DNA of 64,000 bases from Mucilaginibacter sp. OK098 (GTDB lineage: Bacteria; Bacteroidota; Bacteroidia; Sphingobacteriales; Sphingobacteriaceae): the NCBI RefSeq assembly GCF_900142915.1, contig NZ_FRCM01000001.1, forward strand, positions 434,001-498,000, read 5' to 3'. Both the position numbers and the translations under genes were made by a program. A model generated the notes under the pieces. It was not told where the DNA came from and ran no database searches. It was given only the letters and a program-made list of their open reading frames with translations. Positions 32,294-42,030 of the stretch are shown here, piece after piece (the stretch's first letter is position 1; every line of letters begins with the position of its first letter).

Positions 32294-32439
32294 GTTTTAT
32301 AGTCATTGAAATGCACGGTGGTGCAGCATACGCTATCATCGCAACCGATACAGACGGCAATAATTTAGTGTTTGAGAATAGGGAAGAGGCTGAAAAGGAA
32401 GCCGGCGATTGCCAGGACGGTTTAGTAGTCGAATTATAA
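32290..32439 (+). CDS. 49-residue hypothetical protein
   Basis: Begins at ATG overlapping the previous stop (ATGA). Product MSFIVIEMHGGAAYAIIATD, then GNNLVFENREEAEKEAGDCQDGLVVEL. Beta strands followed by an acidic helix, the pattern of small folded proteins often found at the end of this kind of operon. A strong terminator follows 21 bases later, supporting a real gene end. Confidence 0.6.
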   Translation: MSFIVIEMHGGAAYAIIATDTDGNNLVFENREEAEKEAGDCQDGLVVEL

Positions 32440-32460
32440 CCACTTGCCAGTTTCAAGATT

Positions 32461-32481
32461 AGCCCCGAAAGGGGCTTTTTT
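32461..32481 (+). terminator. Rho-independent terminator
   Basis: AGCCCC-GAAA-GGGGCT followed by T6, a textbook short terminator that closes the DUF932-region operon. Confidence 0.9.
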
Positions 32482-32839
32482 GCGGGTTAACTTCCGCAAA
32501 CTTCCCGAAACTCACGATATGATGAAAATGTGAACTTTGAAAGTGAATTATAAGGCCTGATCAAGATTTTGTGCCTTTGTCGATTGTAACTATTTGACGC
32601 TCAGTATAGCTTATTTGCGTTTACATTAAGTGGAAAATATTTTCATAATCATTTGATATTCAAATTATTATGCGTAGCTTTGAATTAGTTCCCCATAAGT
32701 TCCTTCTTTAAATAAATAAAACTGATACTCAAATGACTTCACTTAGTGTATCGGAAAATGAAATTTACTAATTTTTCGGACAAATCCCATAAACGCTTAG
32801 CAAGTAGAGCGTCGTACGAACGTTCATTGCTTTTAACTT
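32482..32839. other. AT-rich intergenic stretch
   Basis: About 360 bases after the terminator. No frame with a plausible start and motif was seen on either strand and no repeats were obvious. It leads into remnants of a response regulator and a group II intron, so it is probably decayed sequence at an element border. Confidence 0.4.
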
Positions 32840-33025
32840 TCTCAGGATAACCCCAAAAGAATACTTATTATTGACGGCGATGAGGATATTCTTGAAATTT
32901 TGAATGTCGTCTTTACAATTGAACATAACAAATTCCAATTGCACTTCTTTTGCAGGATCTTCCGGATGCTGAAAAATGAAGGAAGCACGGCTATCCTATG
33001 TTTTGTCATTATATTTCTTAAATAA
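32840..33025 (+). pseudogene. Response-regulator receiver-domain remnant
   Basis: One frame reads QDNPKRILIIDGDEDILEILNVVF, the beta1-alpha1 start of a CheY-like receiver (normally ILIIDDDEDILEIL), with one of the usual acidic pair changed to Gly. A stop lies just upstream, no start codon exists, and homology fades after ~30 codons into unrelated sequence ending at 33025. The rest of the receiver, including the phospho-Asp motif, is missing. A dead fragment. Confidence 0.6.
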
Positions 33026-33173
33026 CGGATGTTTTTGTAGTATATTAATTGCTTAAGTGCGGACTGGAATGAAATTTACCCGCAGTCGGGCAAATTACAA
33101 AGGCAAAAGATCTCAAAAGCCTTAGCTAAAGCAAAAGGTGAACAGCAATAACATGGGATAACAAGGGATAACA

Positions 33174-33249
33174 AGGGTCATATGAAGCGAGAGTTTCACG
33201 TATGGCTCTGTGAGGGGCTTGGGCTGAAATGGCCTTGCCTACTCTACCA
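33174..33249 (+). mobile_element. Group II intron 3' end remnant (domains V-VI)
   Basis: The sequence TATGAAGCGAGAGTTTCACG, then TATGGCTCTGTGAGGGG, then GGGCTGAAATGGCC and CCTACTCTACC, has the form of group II intron domain V followed by domain VI and the 3' splice region. The first arm of domain V is GGGTCATATG rather than the expected complement of the second arm, so the catalytic stem is damaged. No intron reverse transcriptase or 5' end was found nearby. A 10-base direct repeat (GGGATAACAA twice, ~33155-33174) lies right before it. Confidence 0.6.
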
Positions 33250-33267
33250 TAAGTAGCTAAAAAGAAA

Positions 33268-33294
33268 AACACGCCATGAAAACCATGGCGTGTT
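33268..33294 (-). terminator. Terminator of the GH5 gene
   Basis: AACACGCCATG and CATGGCGTGTT form a perfect 11-bp stem with a five-base loop. On the minus strand the stem is followed by TTTTCTTTTT, as expected for the gene ending at 33330. Confidence 0.88.
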
Positions 33295-33329
33295 CCGCTC
33301 CAGATATGATAAGATTTAACGCCCAATAA

Positions 33330-34796
33330 TTACAACGGAATTAATTGCCATTGCTGGTTATAGCTGGAACCGTTGTACCATTGCTGAACAGACGAGCCGT
33401 TTGTCGTATTGCCGCCGGTATCAAGGCATTTACCTGTTTGAAGGTTAATAACACGGTAATAACCATCTCCGGTTGAAACCAATGACCACCGCTGCGAGTT
33501 ATTGGTGTCTGTTCCATAGTGTAAAACAGTTGAGCCGTCGCTGGTATTACTACTAACGTCTAAACAACCTCTTCCGTTTTGGCAGCTGAGTGTATAATAG
33601 CCGGCGGTGTAGCTAATGTTCCATTTTTGGTTATCGCTTGTTGAACTTGCCCATAATCCGGTGGCTGAGCCGTCACTGGTATTCCCTAAGTTATCTAAAC
33701 AAATACCTGAAGCGCGATTCTTCAGTTGATAACGGGAATCAGCTACAGGGCCTTGCCAAACAGCCGCTGTCGTTAATTTCCATGACCATCTGAACATATT
33801 GGCAGCACCAGGGCTCACTTCTGTGAGATTGGTATTTGAAACATACCACCGATAAGTATCAATATCATTTACACCGGACCAGGCTATGGTACCCATGCTG
33901 TTGTCTTTTGCATAAGATAAACCGCCGGTAATAAGAGCCTGATCTTCTTCAACACCGGTACCCCATTGCCAATAAAAACCAATATTTCGGTAGGTTTCAA
34001 CACCGATCTCAGTAATGATTGTTCTGGCAGCATAGGAGCCGACCTTGGACGACATTATATTATAGTAGCTGCTCCAAACATTATAAGACCCCCAAAACCA
34101 CCAATAACTATGCAGAGCCAGGTATTGGTTAGTTAACCGGCTATCCGCGCCAACTGCAGTAACATCTGTAGCATATCCGGTTCCATCCAATACACATTTA
34201 CCAATAGCAGGGCTAAATGTTGTTAGAAAGTTTGCATATAAATTGCATAAGTCGGTGCTTGAATAGTCAACGGGTTCGTTGATTGGCTCATAAAGTACAG
34301 AACTATTATTCTTATAAACCTGATTCACGCTCGTCCACATAGTTTTCCATTGCGTAGTATCAGGAACATGATGAACGCTAACCGGCCAATAACATAGGAT
34401 TACATTACAGCCGTTTGCTACAATTGCATTGATTGCAGATTGATAGGCCGTCCAATAACTTGAGTTTTGTGGTGTCCATGGATTAATAGGCATGCGGATA
34501 GTTGTTCCTCCGCTTGCTTTCAATGCATTAGAAATTCTTGTGCCAACGGCTGCTGCTGCAGTTGCCGTTATTGTACTCGTCATACCGCTGGGCAGCACAA
34601 CACGATTTGATGCATCATTTCCATTGGGGTCGGCCCAGTTGATACCTCTAAAGCCATTTGTGTTACTTGTGGCTAAAGCTAAGTTGTTCGAGATGGTTAA
34701 CGGCTGGGAAATCCGGGGTTGGATTTCTTTTTTTGAACATCCGGCTAAGTAAAAGGTAAGAAATAATAGGAATGGAATTTTGATTTTGTTTCTCAT
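33330..34796 (-). CDS. GH5-like glycosidase lipoprotein with C-terminal ricin-type lectin domain
   Basis: 488 residues. Lipoprotein signal with Cys20 in FYLAGC, so it is anchored in a membrane, likely outer. The catalytic domain resembles GH5/cellulase family clan A: acid/base Glu174 in YEPINEPV and nucleophile Glu263 in IITEIGVE. Residues ~345-488 form a ricin-B beta-trefoil (CBM13-like) with three similar repeats: DNQKW, NSQRW and YNQQW, each after a CLD motif. The lectin domain would hold the enzyme on galactose- or xylose-containing glycans (family knowledge). It has its own terminator and opposite direction to the neighbouring HTCS gene; it probably belongs to the same glycan locus. Confidence 0.82.
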   Translation of the reverse strand: MRNKIKIPFLLFLTFYLAGCSKKEIQPRISQPLTISNNLALATSNTNGFRGINWADPNGNDASNRVVLPSGMTSTITATAAAAVGTRISNALKASGGTTIRMPINPWTPQNSSYWTAYQSAINAIVANGCNVILCYWPVSVHHVPDTTQWKTMWTSVNQVYKNNSSVLYEPINEPVDYSSTDLCNLYANFLTTFSPAIGKCVLDGTGYATDVTAVGADSRLTNQYLALHSYWWFWGSYNVWSSYYNIMSSKVGSYAARTIITEIGVETYRNIGFYWQWGTGVEEDQALITGGLSYAKDNSMGTIAWSGVNDIDTYRWYVSNTNLTEVSPGAANMFRWSWKLTTAAVWQGPVADSRYQLKNRASGICLDNLGNTSDGSATGLWASSTSDNQKWNISYTAGYYTLSCQNGRGCLDVSSNTSDGSTVLHYGTDTNNSQRWSLVSTGDGYYRVINLQTGKCLDTGGNTTNGSSVQQWYNGSSYNQQWQLIPL

Positions 34797-35675
34797 AACT
34801 GTGAATTGAAATTAATTGATAATTGGTTAAGTGTTTGAAAGTTATTTATAATTGTAACCTGTAACGGACTGCTGAAAACGAATAAGGATACAAAAATGCA
34901 ATCAGGCAACACCGTGATAACCCAGCCTAAATTCGGCACGGAATCCTGTAAATTAATTATCGGCGTATAGAAAGCCATGGTTCGCACATCTGACATAAAA
35001 TCCTGTACTTCAGTTTTAATCTTGAAATTATCGTTGTTAAAGGCTGCCTTAAACAACGATAATTGGGGGAACGGTTAGTTTAAATTGGTTACGGTAAAGC
35101 TCCGGAAAATAGAAAAATTGTAAAGGGGGCAATAGCTCAATATTATGGGGGTAAAATGCTATTTATTGTAGTTTTAACACTAAATTTAAATATTTTGCAG
35201 GCAGGAAAGGGGACGAATCGAAATTTAAATTAGCTATAAAAAAAGCTACAGCTCAATGAGATAGCCTTGTTGTTGATTTTTATAAAAATTGTTAAAATAA
35301 CACTTAAAATTTATTTACATTCGGCCTATTATAAACACTATGCTCTATCGCAAAATAGAAGTTTCTGATAATATCTGAATCTTGAGACTGATGTTTTGAA
35401 CAGTTGGATTGCGCGATATTTACATTTATAAACGCAACGCTTTTTTTAGCGATAGCCGCACACCCTGTATAGTTAATATTTATTCCGAATTGAATAAGCA
35501 ATAGTTAACGCTAATGGTACTTTCTTTTCGGTAAATATAATTTGTGTTGATTTTTAAAAAATTAGTAGAAGGCTTCAACTGATTGTATAGCAAGTTTTGG
35601 GACATTTCTGTTAATTGCAAGGCCCTGATAGAGACCTGTGAAATAAATTTTAATTAGAGTTTGCCGGCAGCCGAT
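34797..35675. other. Divergent intergenic region between GH5 and HTCS genes
   Basis: About 880 AT-rich bases. On the minus strand the 5' leader of the GH5 gene contains AACCAATTAT, the same ten bases that open the repeat found before the transporter and susC of the fructan locus. An 87-codon minus-strand frame at 34793-35056 overlaps the GH5 start and has no recognisable motif; it is not called. No clear TTTG/TAnnTTTG promoter pair was found. Confidence 0.4.
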
Positions 35676-38600
35676 ATGAATTGGAAGAGAATCTTTGTTT
35701 GTTTGGTTTTTAACATTATGTGCGTATTCCTTGCAGAGGCGCAAGATATGACGTTCATCATACCGAAGGGTGTGAACGGTTATGCGTTAAAGTCTTACAC
35801 AACCCATGATGGTTTACTCTCAGAAAATATAACGGTAGCTCTTAAAGATAAACAGGGATACATGTGGGTAGGGACTGATAATGGCCTCTGTAAATTTGAT
35901 GGTTACACCTTCAAATACTTCATAAATATTCCTGGTGATAGCAGCACCATCAGTTCAAACTTCATCAATGCCCTTGCCGAAGACAAAGATGGCAGGATAT
36001 GGGTAGGTACAATGGATGGACTAAATGTTTTGGACCCGGTAACCGAAAAATTTCAGCGATTCTACCATAGTGAAAATAGGAAGGGTACAATCAGCAACAA
36101 CAAAATATTTTCTATTTTTTGCGATCGGCAAGGATCGGTTTGGACAGGGACTGATGATGGTTTTAATCAATTTGTCAAAAGTAACCGCACATTTATTGTA
36201 TATAAACCCGATGTAAGAAACCCATTTGCAATAAAAGGAAAGTCTGTTAATGCCATTATTGAAGATGCTGATAATAATTTGTGGCTTGGGAATTGGAGCG
36301 GTGGACTGATTAAATTTGATAAGCTCAAAAAACACTTTTTTAATTACCCTCAAGTTCAACTCCCTCACGAAAAAAATCCAAATGACATATGGACGCTCTG
36401 TTATGATCATAAGAGGCATTGTATATGGGTCGGTACCTATTGGGTCGGGCTTTTTTGTTTTGACCTCAGCAACCTGCATTACACTACTTATCAAAGCCCT
36501 AACAATCAGAATAAAGCGGCTTTCAGTATCGGGGAATTAAATGACGCATACTTAATAGTTGGAAGTAATGCCGGATTCTATTTCGTAAATAAGGACAACA
36601 ACATATGGACGAAAATTGACGAGATAAGCAGTACCGCAGATGGGTATGTTTACAACGACAAAGCCGGTATAGTATGGCTTTGCGGTAAGGAAGGTTTAAC
36701 AAAACTTGATTTTACACAGTATAAATTCCACTTCTCGCCGCTGTCTATTAAACCTAATGATGTAAAAAGCATGTTGTTGAAAGGCTCAGTTTTATGGCTT
36801 GGAACTAACAACGGTCTTTATCAACATGATTTGCAAACTAAAACAACTAAAATATTCACTCATACGCATTCCCCGTTCAGTTTAGCAAGTAATCAAATCA
36901 GCAAGCTTTACCTTGACAATGAAGGGGCGCTATGGATGGCGACAGAAAACGGATTTGACAAATTCGATGCTAAAACCAATACATTTAGTCATCACTTTCA
37001 TCATTCTGCACTTGGAAACTTATATAACGAAGATGTTTTCAGAGATATCCTTGAAGTAAATCCTCATGAATACTGGCTTGCGACAGATGCCGGACTTAAG
37101 ATTTATAATGACGAAAAAAAACAATTTACGCACTATTATAATGACGAAAAAAATCCAAATTCAATTGCCAGCAATCACATTTATAGTTTGTTAAAAGATA
37201 AAAACGGCGACGTTTGGATAGGGACGGATGGCAATGGCGTTGACCGTTTTGATCCTAAAACCCAAATATTTCATCATTATACATTTAACGATAAGAAAAA
37301 TGGAAGTTTAAGCAGTAACATTATTAAATGTCTTTTTGAGGATAGTAATAAAAATATTTGGATTTGCACTGCTGATGGTCTGAATAAATACGTCTTCCAA
37401 ACAGATACTTTTGTTGTATACTCGCGTAAGGATGGTTTTGCAAATAACGTTTTTAACAATCTTGTCGAAGATAGTAATGGGATCCTTTGGGTTAATACCA
37501 CGACTGGATTATCCAAATTTGACCCCAGAACGTTGTCGGTAACGAACTTTGATGAAGGCGACGGCGTTTTTTCACACTCATTGATATACAGAACAACCAA
37601 TGATCAAATTTACTTAGGCGGAAATTCGGGTATAGTATTTTTCGATCCGAAAAAAATAAAGCTTAATAAAAAGACACCGGAAATTTACTTTGTCGATTTT
37701 CAGGTGTTTAACAAGTCGGTTCAGCCCGGACCAAATTCTCCAATCAATAAAGTGATCAATAGGGCTGATACGGTCACGCTTGATTATGGACAAAGCGTGT
37801 TTTCCATTGAATTTGTAGCGCTTAACTACACTCATTCAGAAAAGAATCTCTACGAGTATATGTTGGAAGGCTTCGATAAAAAATGGATTTTTGGAGGAAG
37901 ACAAAGACGGGTAACCTATACCAATCTTAACCCCGGGATTTACGTTTTTAAGGTAATTGGAAGTAACAATGATGGTGTTTGGAATAAACATCCAAAATCT
38001 TTAACGATCATCATAACACCACCCTGGTATCTGACCTGGTGGGCTTACACAATTTACGCAATAGTTGTTGCCGGACTTATCTATGCCTATTTAAGATATA
38101 AAGACCGTCAGGCTAAACTGAAGTATGAAATTCAAATTGCACACTTTGAAAGCGAACAGGAAAAGGAACTCAGTAAAAAGAAATCATCATTCTTTACGAA
38201 TATTTCCCACGAATTCAGGACGCCACTCACATTAATAATCAATCCCATTAAAGATCTTCTGTATGGCGATAAAAAGGAGGCTGATACCCCCACCTTAACA
38301 ATTGTTTACCGCAATGCACGGCGTTTGTTAGGTTTAGTGGATCAGCTGTTACTGTTTAAAACAGCAGAGTCAGAGTCAGGCGAGTTAAGATGGAGTAATC
38401 TTAATATCATTGACTTGTGTAAGGAGGTTTATTTATGTTTTACGCATGAAGCAAAGCGTAAAAATATTCTCTTTGAATTTGTGTCATCATCTGATTATTT
38501 AAACATTTTTGCAGATAGGGAAAAAATCGAAATTGTACTATTTAATCTGCTTTCAAATGCAATTAAATTTACACCTGAACGGGGTGTGATCAGGATCATT

Positions 38601-39815
38601 ACCGAAGAGAGTGAAGAAAGTGTATCTGTCAAAATTCAGGATTCGGGTTTCGGTATTCCAATTGAAGTTGGCGAAAAGCTTTTTGATCGTTTTTATCAAG
38701 TTGCTGATGCGAGTGGTAATTCCAACGGCGGTTTTGGTATTGGGCTTTACCTGGTGAAAACTTTTGTTGAACGCCATGGTGGTTCGATAGATTATATAAG
38801 TGAATTCGGTAAAGGCACTACCTTCACCATTACTTTAAGAAAGGGTCGTTCGCATTTGAAAGATCAAATCATCTTAGAGCATCCGTCTGCGAGTTCTGTT
38901 TTCTTAAAAGAGCTAATTGATAGTGAAATCTCTGCGAATACTTTGGTCGCTACAGCCAACGACCCATCGGACGAGCAGATAGCAGTGGATTTTAAGTCAT
39001 TACTCATTATCGACGACAACGAAGACATGAGGGAATATATCCGGCAGCTATTTAAGCTGGAATATAATGTGCTTGACGCGGGCAGCGGTGAAGAAGGCCT
39101 TAAAATTTTAAATGAACAATGGCCTGATATCGTTATATGTGATGTAATGATGAATGGCTTAACCGGGATAGAAGTTTGTTCCGCCATTAAGGAGAATATA
39201 ACAACTGCTCATATACCTGTGATTTTGCTAACTGCCAGCGCTTCCACTGAAATCAAGCTAAAGGGGATAGAAGGTGGTGCGGATGACTACATCGGAAAGC
39301 CGTTCGACAAAAACATTCTTAAAGCGCGCGTTCATGGACTTCTTAAAAGTAAAAATACGCTTCAGCAATATTTTTACAACGAAATTACCTTAAACAATAA
39401 TCCTCACAAGGTTTCTATTGAGTATAAGGTGTTTTTGGAATCATGCATTAGAATTATCGAACGACATTTGACCGATCCGAATTTCAATCTTCAAATGCTC
39501 GCTTCTGAGTTAAATTTGTCGTATTCAAGTATCTGCAAAAAAATTAAAATGATATCCGGCCAATCTGCAAACAACTTTATAAGGGCTATCAGGCTTAGGA
39601 AAGCAGCACAACTATTTGTACATAGCGATTTAAATATATTAGAAACAGCAGACGCGGTAGGGATCAAAGACATTAAATATTTTAGAGAACAATTTAAAAA
39701 ACTATTTGACTTAAACCCTTCTGAATACATTAAAAGATTCCGAAAGAACTTCAAAAGTGATATGGTCAATCATCGTTCGGATTCAAAAAAAACCAGGAAA
39801 GGAATATATCCTTAA
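35676..39815 (+). CDS. Hybrid two-component system regulator (HTCS) of the galactan-type locus
   Basis: 1379 residues from ATG 35676 (MNWKRIFVCLVFNIMCVF signal). The periplasmic sensor consists of many two-component propeller repeats (e.g. GYMWVGTDNGLCKFDGYTF, GRIWVGTMDGLNVLDP) and a Y_Y_Y domain before one transmembrane helix (YAIVVAGLIYAYLRY). Then come the histidine kinase (FFTNISHEFRTPLTLI), the ATPase domain (NLLSNAIKFTPERG, GGFGIGLYLVKTF), a receiver (LLIIDDNEDMREY, phospho-Asp in VICDVMM, Lys in GKPFDKNI) and an AraC-type HTH. This is the standard one-protein sensor for Sus-like loci: it detects an oligosaccharide and activates the linked susC/D and enzyme genes. Confidence 0.93.
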   Translation: MNWKRIFVCLVFNIMCVFLAEAQDMTFIIPKGVNGYALKSYTTHDGLLSENITVALKDKQGYMWVGTDNGLCKFDGYTFKYFINIPGDSSTISSNFINALAEDKDGRIWVGTMDGLNVLDPVTEKFQRFYHSENRKGTISNNKIFSIFCDRQGSVWTGTDDGFNQFVKSNRTFIVYKPDVRNPFAIKGKSVNAIIEDADNNLWLGNWSGGLIKFDKLKKHFFNYPQVQLPHEKNPNDIWTLCYDHKRHCIWVGTYWVGLFCFDLSNLHYTTYQSPNNQNKAAFSIGELNDAYLIVGSNAGFYFVNKDNNIWTKIDEISSTADGYVYNDKAGIVWLCGKEGLTKLDFTQYKFHFSPLSIKPNDVKSMLLKGSVLWLGTNNGLYQHDLQTKTTKIFTHTHSPFSLASNQISKLYLDNEGALWMATENGFDKFDAKTNTFSHHFHHSALGNLYNEDVFRDILEVNPHEYWLATDAGLKIYNDEKKQFTHYYNDEKNPNSIASNHIYSLLKDKNGDVWIGTDGNGVDRFDPKTQIFHHYTFNDKKNGSLSSNIIKCLFEDSNKNIWICTADGLNKYVFQTDTFVVYSRKDGFANNVFNNLVEDSNGILWVNTTTGLSKFDPRTLSVTNFDEGDGVFSHSLIYRTTNDQIYLGGNSGIVFFDPKKIKLNKKTPEIYFVDFQVFNKSVQPGPNSPINKVINRADTVTLDYGQSVFSIEFVALNYTHSEKNLYEYMLEGFDKKWIFGGRQRRVTYTNLNPGIYVFKVIGSNNDGVWNKHPKSLTIIITPPWYLTWWAYTIYAIVVAGLIYAYLRYKDRQAKLKYEIQIAHFESEQEKELSKKKSSFFTNISHEFRTPLTLIINPIKDLLYGDKKEADTPTLTIVYRNARRLLGLVDQLLLFKTAESESGELRWSNLNIIDLCKEVYLCFTHEAKRKNILFEFVSSSDYLNIFADREKIEIVLFNLLSNAIKFTPERGVIRIITEESEESVSVKIQDSGFGIPIEVGEKLFDRFYQVADASGNSNGGFGIGLYLVKTFVERHGGSIDYISEFGKGTTFTITLRKGRSHLKDQIILEHPSASSVFLKELIDSEISANTLVATANDPSDEQIAVDFKSLLIIDDNEDMREYIRQLFKLEYNVLDAGSGEEGLKILNEQWPDIVICDVMMNGLTGIEVCSAIKENITTAHIPVILLTASASTEIKLKGIEGGADDYIGKPFDKNILKARVHGLLKSKNTLQQYFYNEITLNNNPHKVSIEYKVFLESCIRIIERHLTDPNFNLQMLASELNLSYSSICKKIKMISGQSANNFIRAIRLRKAAQLFVHSDLNILETADAVGIKDIKYFREQFKKLFDLNPSEYIKRFRKNFKSDMVNHRSDSKKTRKGIYP

Positions 39816-39842
39816 TTGTTCCTGAAAGTCGGGTTGTTTTTT

Positions 39843-39872
39843 AACTTTTCTTTCATCTTAAAGAAAAGTTTT
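39843..39872 (+). terminator. Terminator after the HTCS gene
   Basis: AACTTTTCTTT and AAAGAAAAGTT form a perfect 11-bp stem with a six-base loop followed by TT. The remaining ~320 bases to the next gene at 40191 are AT-rich with no gene; they presumably hold the promoter of the GH35 gene. Confidence 0.7.
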
Positions 39873-40190
39873 ACGGGGATGATATTACTGCAATTGCATC
39901 GGGGCGGCAATCACTTTCTTGAATTTTATTCAGGAAAGCCGGTTTTTCCTTTTTTACCCCTTTAATTTTGATAATTCATCCCCTTTTGAAATACTGAATT
40001 TACATCCACTTTAGCAATGCAAAACCAATTAGCGCAATTCTCAACAAACCATTGTGGCTACAGCAAAAGTTGTGCTGTGTGCTGTTCAGTTGAGTTAGCT
40101 ACTTCGTAAACTTAAACCATATGAATAACGCTATAAACAAATAACATATCGTGTCATAACACTTAAAAATTGTAACTAAACATAATATTA

Positions 40191-42008
40191 ATGAGATTTT
40201 TTTTTATTCTTCAAATTGCCGGGTTGCTTCTTTTCGGCCAGGCTGGTAAAGCCCAACCTAAACATCAATTCGCATTAGGCGGTAGCGACTTTCTGCTCGA
40301 TGGTAAGCCCTTCCAAATGATTTCGGGCGAAATGCATTATCCCCGTGTGCCGCGCGAGGCATGGCGCGCACGTATGAAAATGGCGAAGGCTATGGGCCTG
40401 AATACAATCGGCACCTACGTATTCTGGAACCTGCACGAACCCCAAAAAGGCAAGTTTGACTTCAGCGGCAATAACGATGTGGCTGAATTTGTAAAAATAG
40501 CCAGGGAAGAAGGCCTTTGGGTGATTTTACGCCCCAGCCCCTATGTGTGCGCCGAATGGGAATTTGGCGGGTATCCGTATTGGCTTCAAAATGAAAAAGG
40601 ATTGGTGGTGCGTAGCAAAGAGGCTAAGTATCTGAAGGAATATGAAACTTACATTAAAGAAGTGGGTAAGCAGCTGGCACCATTGCAAGTTAATCATGGT
40701 GGGAACATTTTAATGGTGCAAATTGAAAATGAGTATGGCTCTTACGGCAACGATAAGGAATATTTGGCCGTCAATCAGCGGTTGTTTAAAGAAGCGGGTT
40801 TCGATGGATTGCTATATACCTGCGATCCTCCTGAAGCTATAGAAAATGGGCATTTGCCCGGTTTGCTGTCGGCTATTAATGGTATTGATAATCCGGCAAA
40901 GGTGAAGAAACTGATTAGTGAGAATCATGATGGCAAGGGGCCTTTTTATATAGCGGAGTGGTATCCGGCATGGTTTGACTGGTGGGGAACAAAACATCAT
41001 ACTGTGCCTGCCGAAAGTTATACAGGCAGATTGGATAGCGTATTATCAGCAGGTATTTCTATTAATATGTACATGTTTCATGGTGGCACTACCCGAGGTT
41101 TTATGAATGGTGCAAACTATAACGATACTCACCCTTTTGAACCCCAGATAAGCAGCTATGATTATGACGCACCGCTCGATGAGGCAGGTAACGCTACGCC
41201 TAAATTTATGCTATTCAGGAGCGTTATCGCAAAACATCTTCCTGCCGGGCAAACATTGCCAGCCGTGCCCGTCGCTAAACCGTCTATGGCCGTTCCTGGC
41301 ATTAAGTTAAATCAGTCGGTAGGTTTGTTGAATATATTACCAAAACCTGTGCTGAATAAAACCCCGTTAACTTTTGAAGATTTGAATCAGGACTACGGCT
41401 TTGTTTTATACCGAAGCACTTTAACAGGCGGGAGAGAGGGGCTGCTAAAACTTAACGAACTGCGTGATTATGCCGTTATTATGGTGAACGGAAAACGGGT
41501 GGGGGTTTTAGACAGGCGACATAATCAAGACAGCCTTCGGCTTGTTTTGCCATCGGGGAGGGTGAAATTAGATATTCTGGTGGAGAACCTGGGCCGCATA
41601 AACTTTGGGCCATATCTTCTTCATAACAAAAAAGGAATAACCCAACGCGTACTGTTTAATGGTAAGGAAGTTTACAACTGGGCTATGTACAGTTTGCCAT
41701 TTAGCAAGGTAAGCGGTATAACATACACCGCTAAAAAAGTGGATGATATACCTGTTGTAAGAAAAGGAATTTTCAACTTAAAAGCCGCGGCCGATACTTA
41801 CCTGGATATGAGCCATTGGGGCAAGGGTGTAGCATGGGTAAATGGACATAGCTTGGGAAGATACTGGTCTGTTGGCCCTCAGCAAACCCTGTATGTTCCG
41901 GCAGAGTGGTTAAAGACCGGCTCAAATGAAATCGTCGTGTTTGAATTACTCAAACCACAAAAAACAATGGATGCTTTGGATAAACCCATTCTTGACCAAC
42001 TACAATAG
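40191..42008 (+). CDS. GH35 beta-galactosidase, exported
   Basis: 605 residues with signal peptide (MRFFFILQIAGLLLFGQAGKAQ). The (beta/alpha)8 domain of family GH35 is clear: SGEMHYPRVPREAW, TYVFWNLHEPQKGKFDFSG, LRPSPYVCAEWEFGGYPYWL, acid/base Glu181 in QIENEYGSYG and nucleophile Glu256 in YIAEWYPAW. C-terminal jelly-roll parts follow (YRSTLTGG, WVNGHSLGRYWSVGPQQTLYVP). It removes terminal beta-galactose from oligosaccharides, probably in the periplasm. It is followed 22 bases later by a GH43 gene, in the same direction as the HTCS, so it is probably one regulated unit. Confidence 0.93.
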   Translation: MRFFFILQIAGLLLFGQAGKAQPKHQFALGGSDFLLDGKPFQMISGEMHYPRVPREAWRARMKMAKAMGLNTIGTYVFWNLHEPQKGKFDFSGNNDVAEFVKIAREEGLWVILRPSPYVCAEWEFGGYPYWLQNEKGLVVRSKEAKYLKEYETYIKEVGKQLAPLQVNHGGNILMVQIENEYGSYGNDKEYLAVNQRLFKEAGFDGLLYTCDPPEAIENGHLPGLLSAINGIDNPAKVKKLISENHDGKGPFYIAEWYPAWFDWWGTKHHTVPAESYTGRLDSVLSAGISINMYMFHGGTTRGFMNGANYNDTHPFEPQISSYDYDAPLDEAGNATPKFMLFRSVIAKHLPAGQTLPAVPVAKPSMAVPGIKLNQSVGLLNILPKPVLNKTPLTFEDLNQDYGFVLYRSTLTGGREGLLKLNELRDYAVIMVNGKRVGVLDRRHNQDSLRLVLPSGRVKLDILVENLGRINFGPYLLHNKKGITQRVLFNGKEVYNWAMYSLPFSKVSGITYTAKKVDDIPVVRKGIFNLKAAADTYLDMSHWGKGVAWVNGHSLGRYWSVGPQQTLYVPAEWLKTGSNEIVVFELLKPQKTMDALDKPILDQLQ

Positions 42009-42030
42009 TTTTTTTGCTGAATACATTAAC

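Noticed and set aside
34793..35056. 87-codon minus-strand frame overlapping the GH5 start
   Set aside because: Occupies the GH5 leader and has no family pattern.
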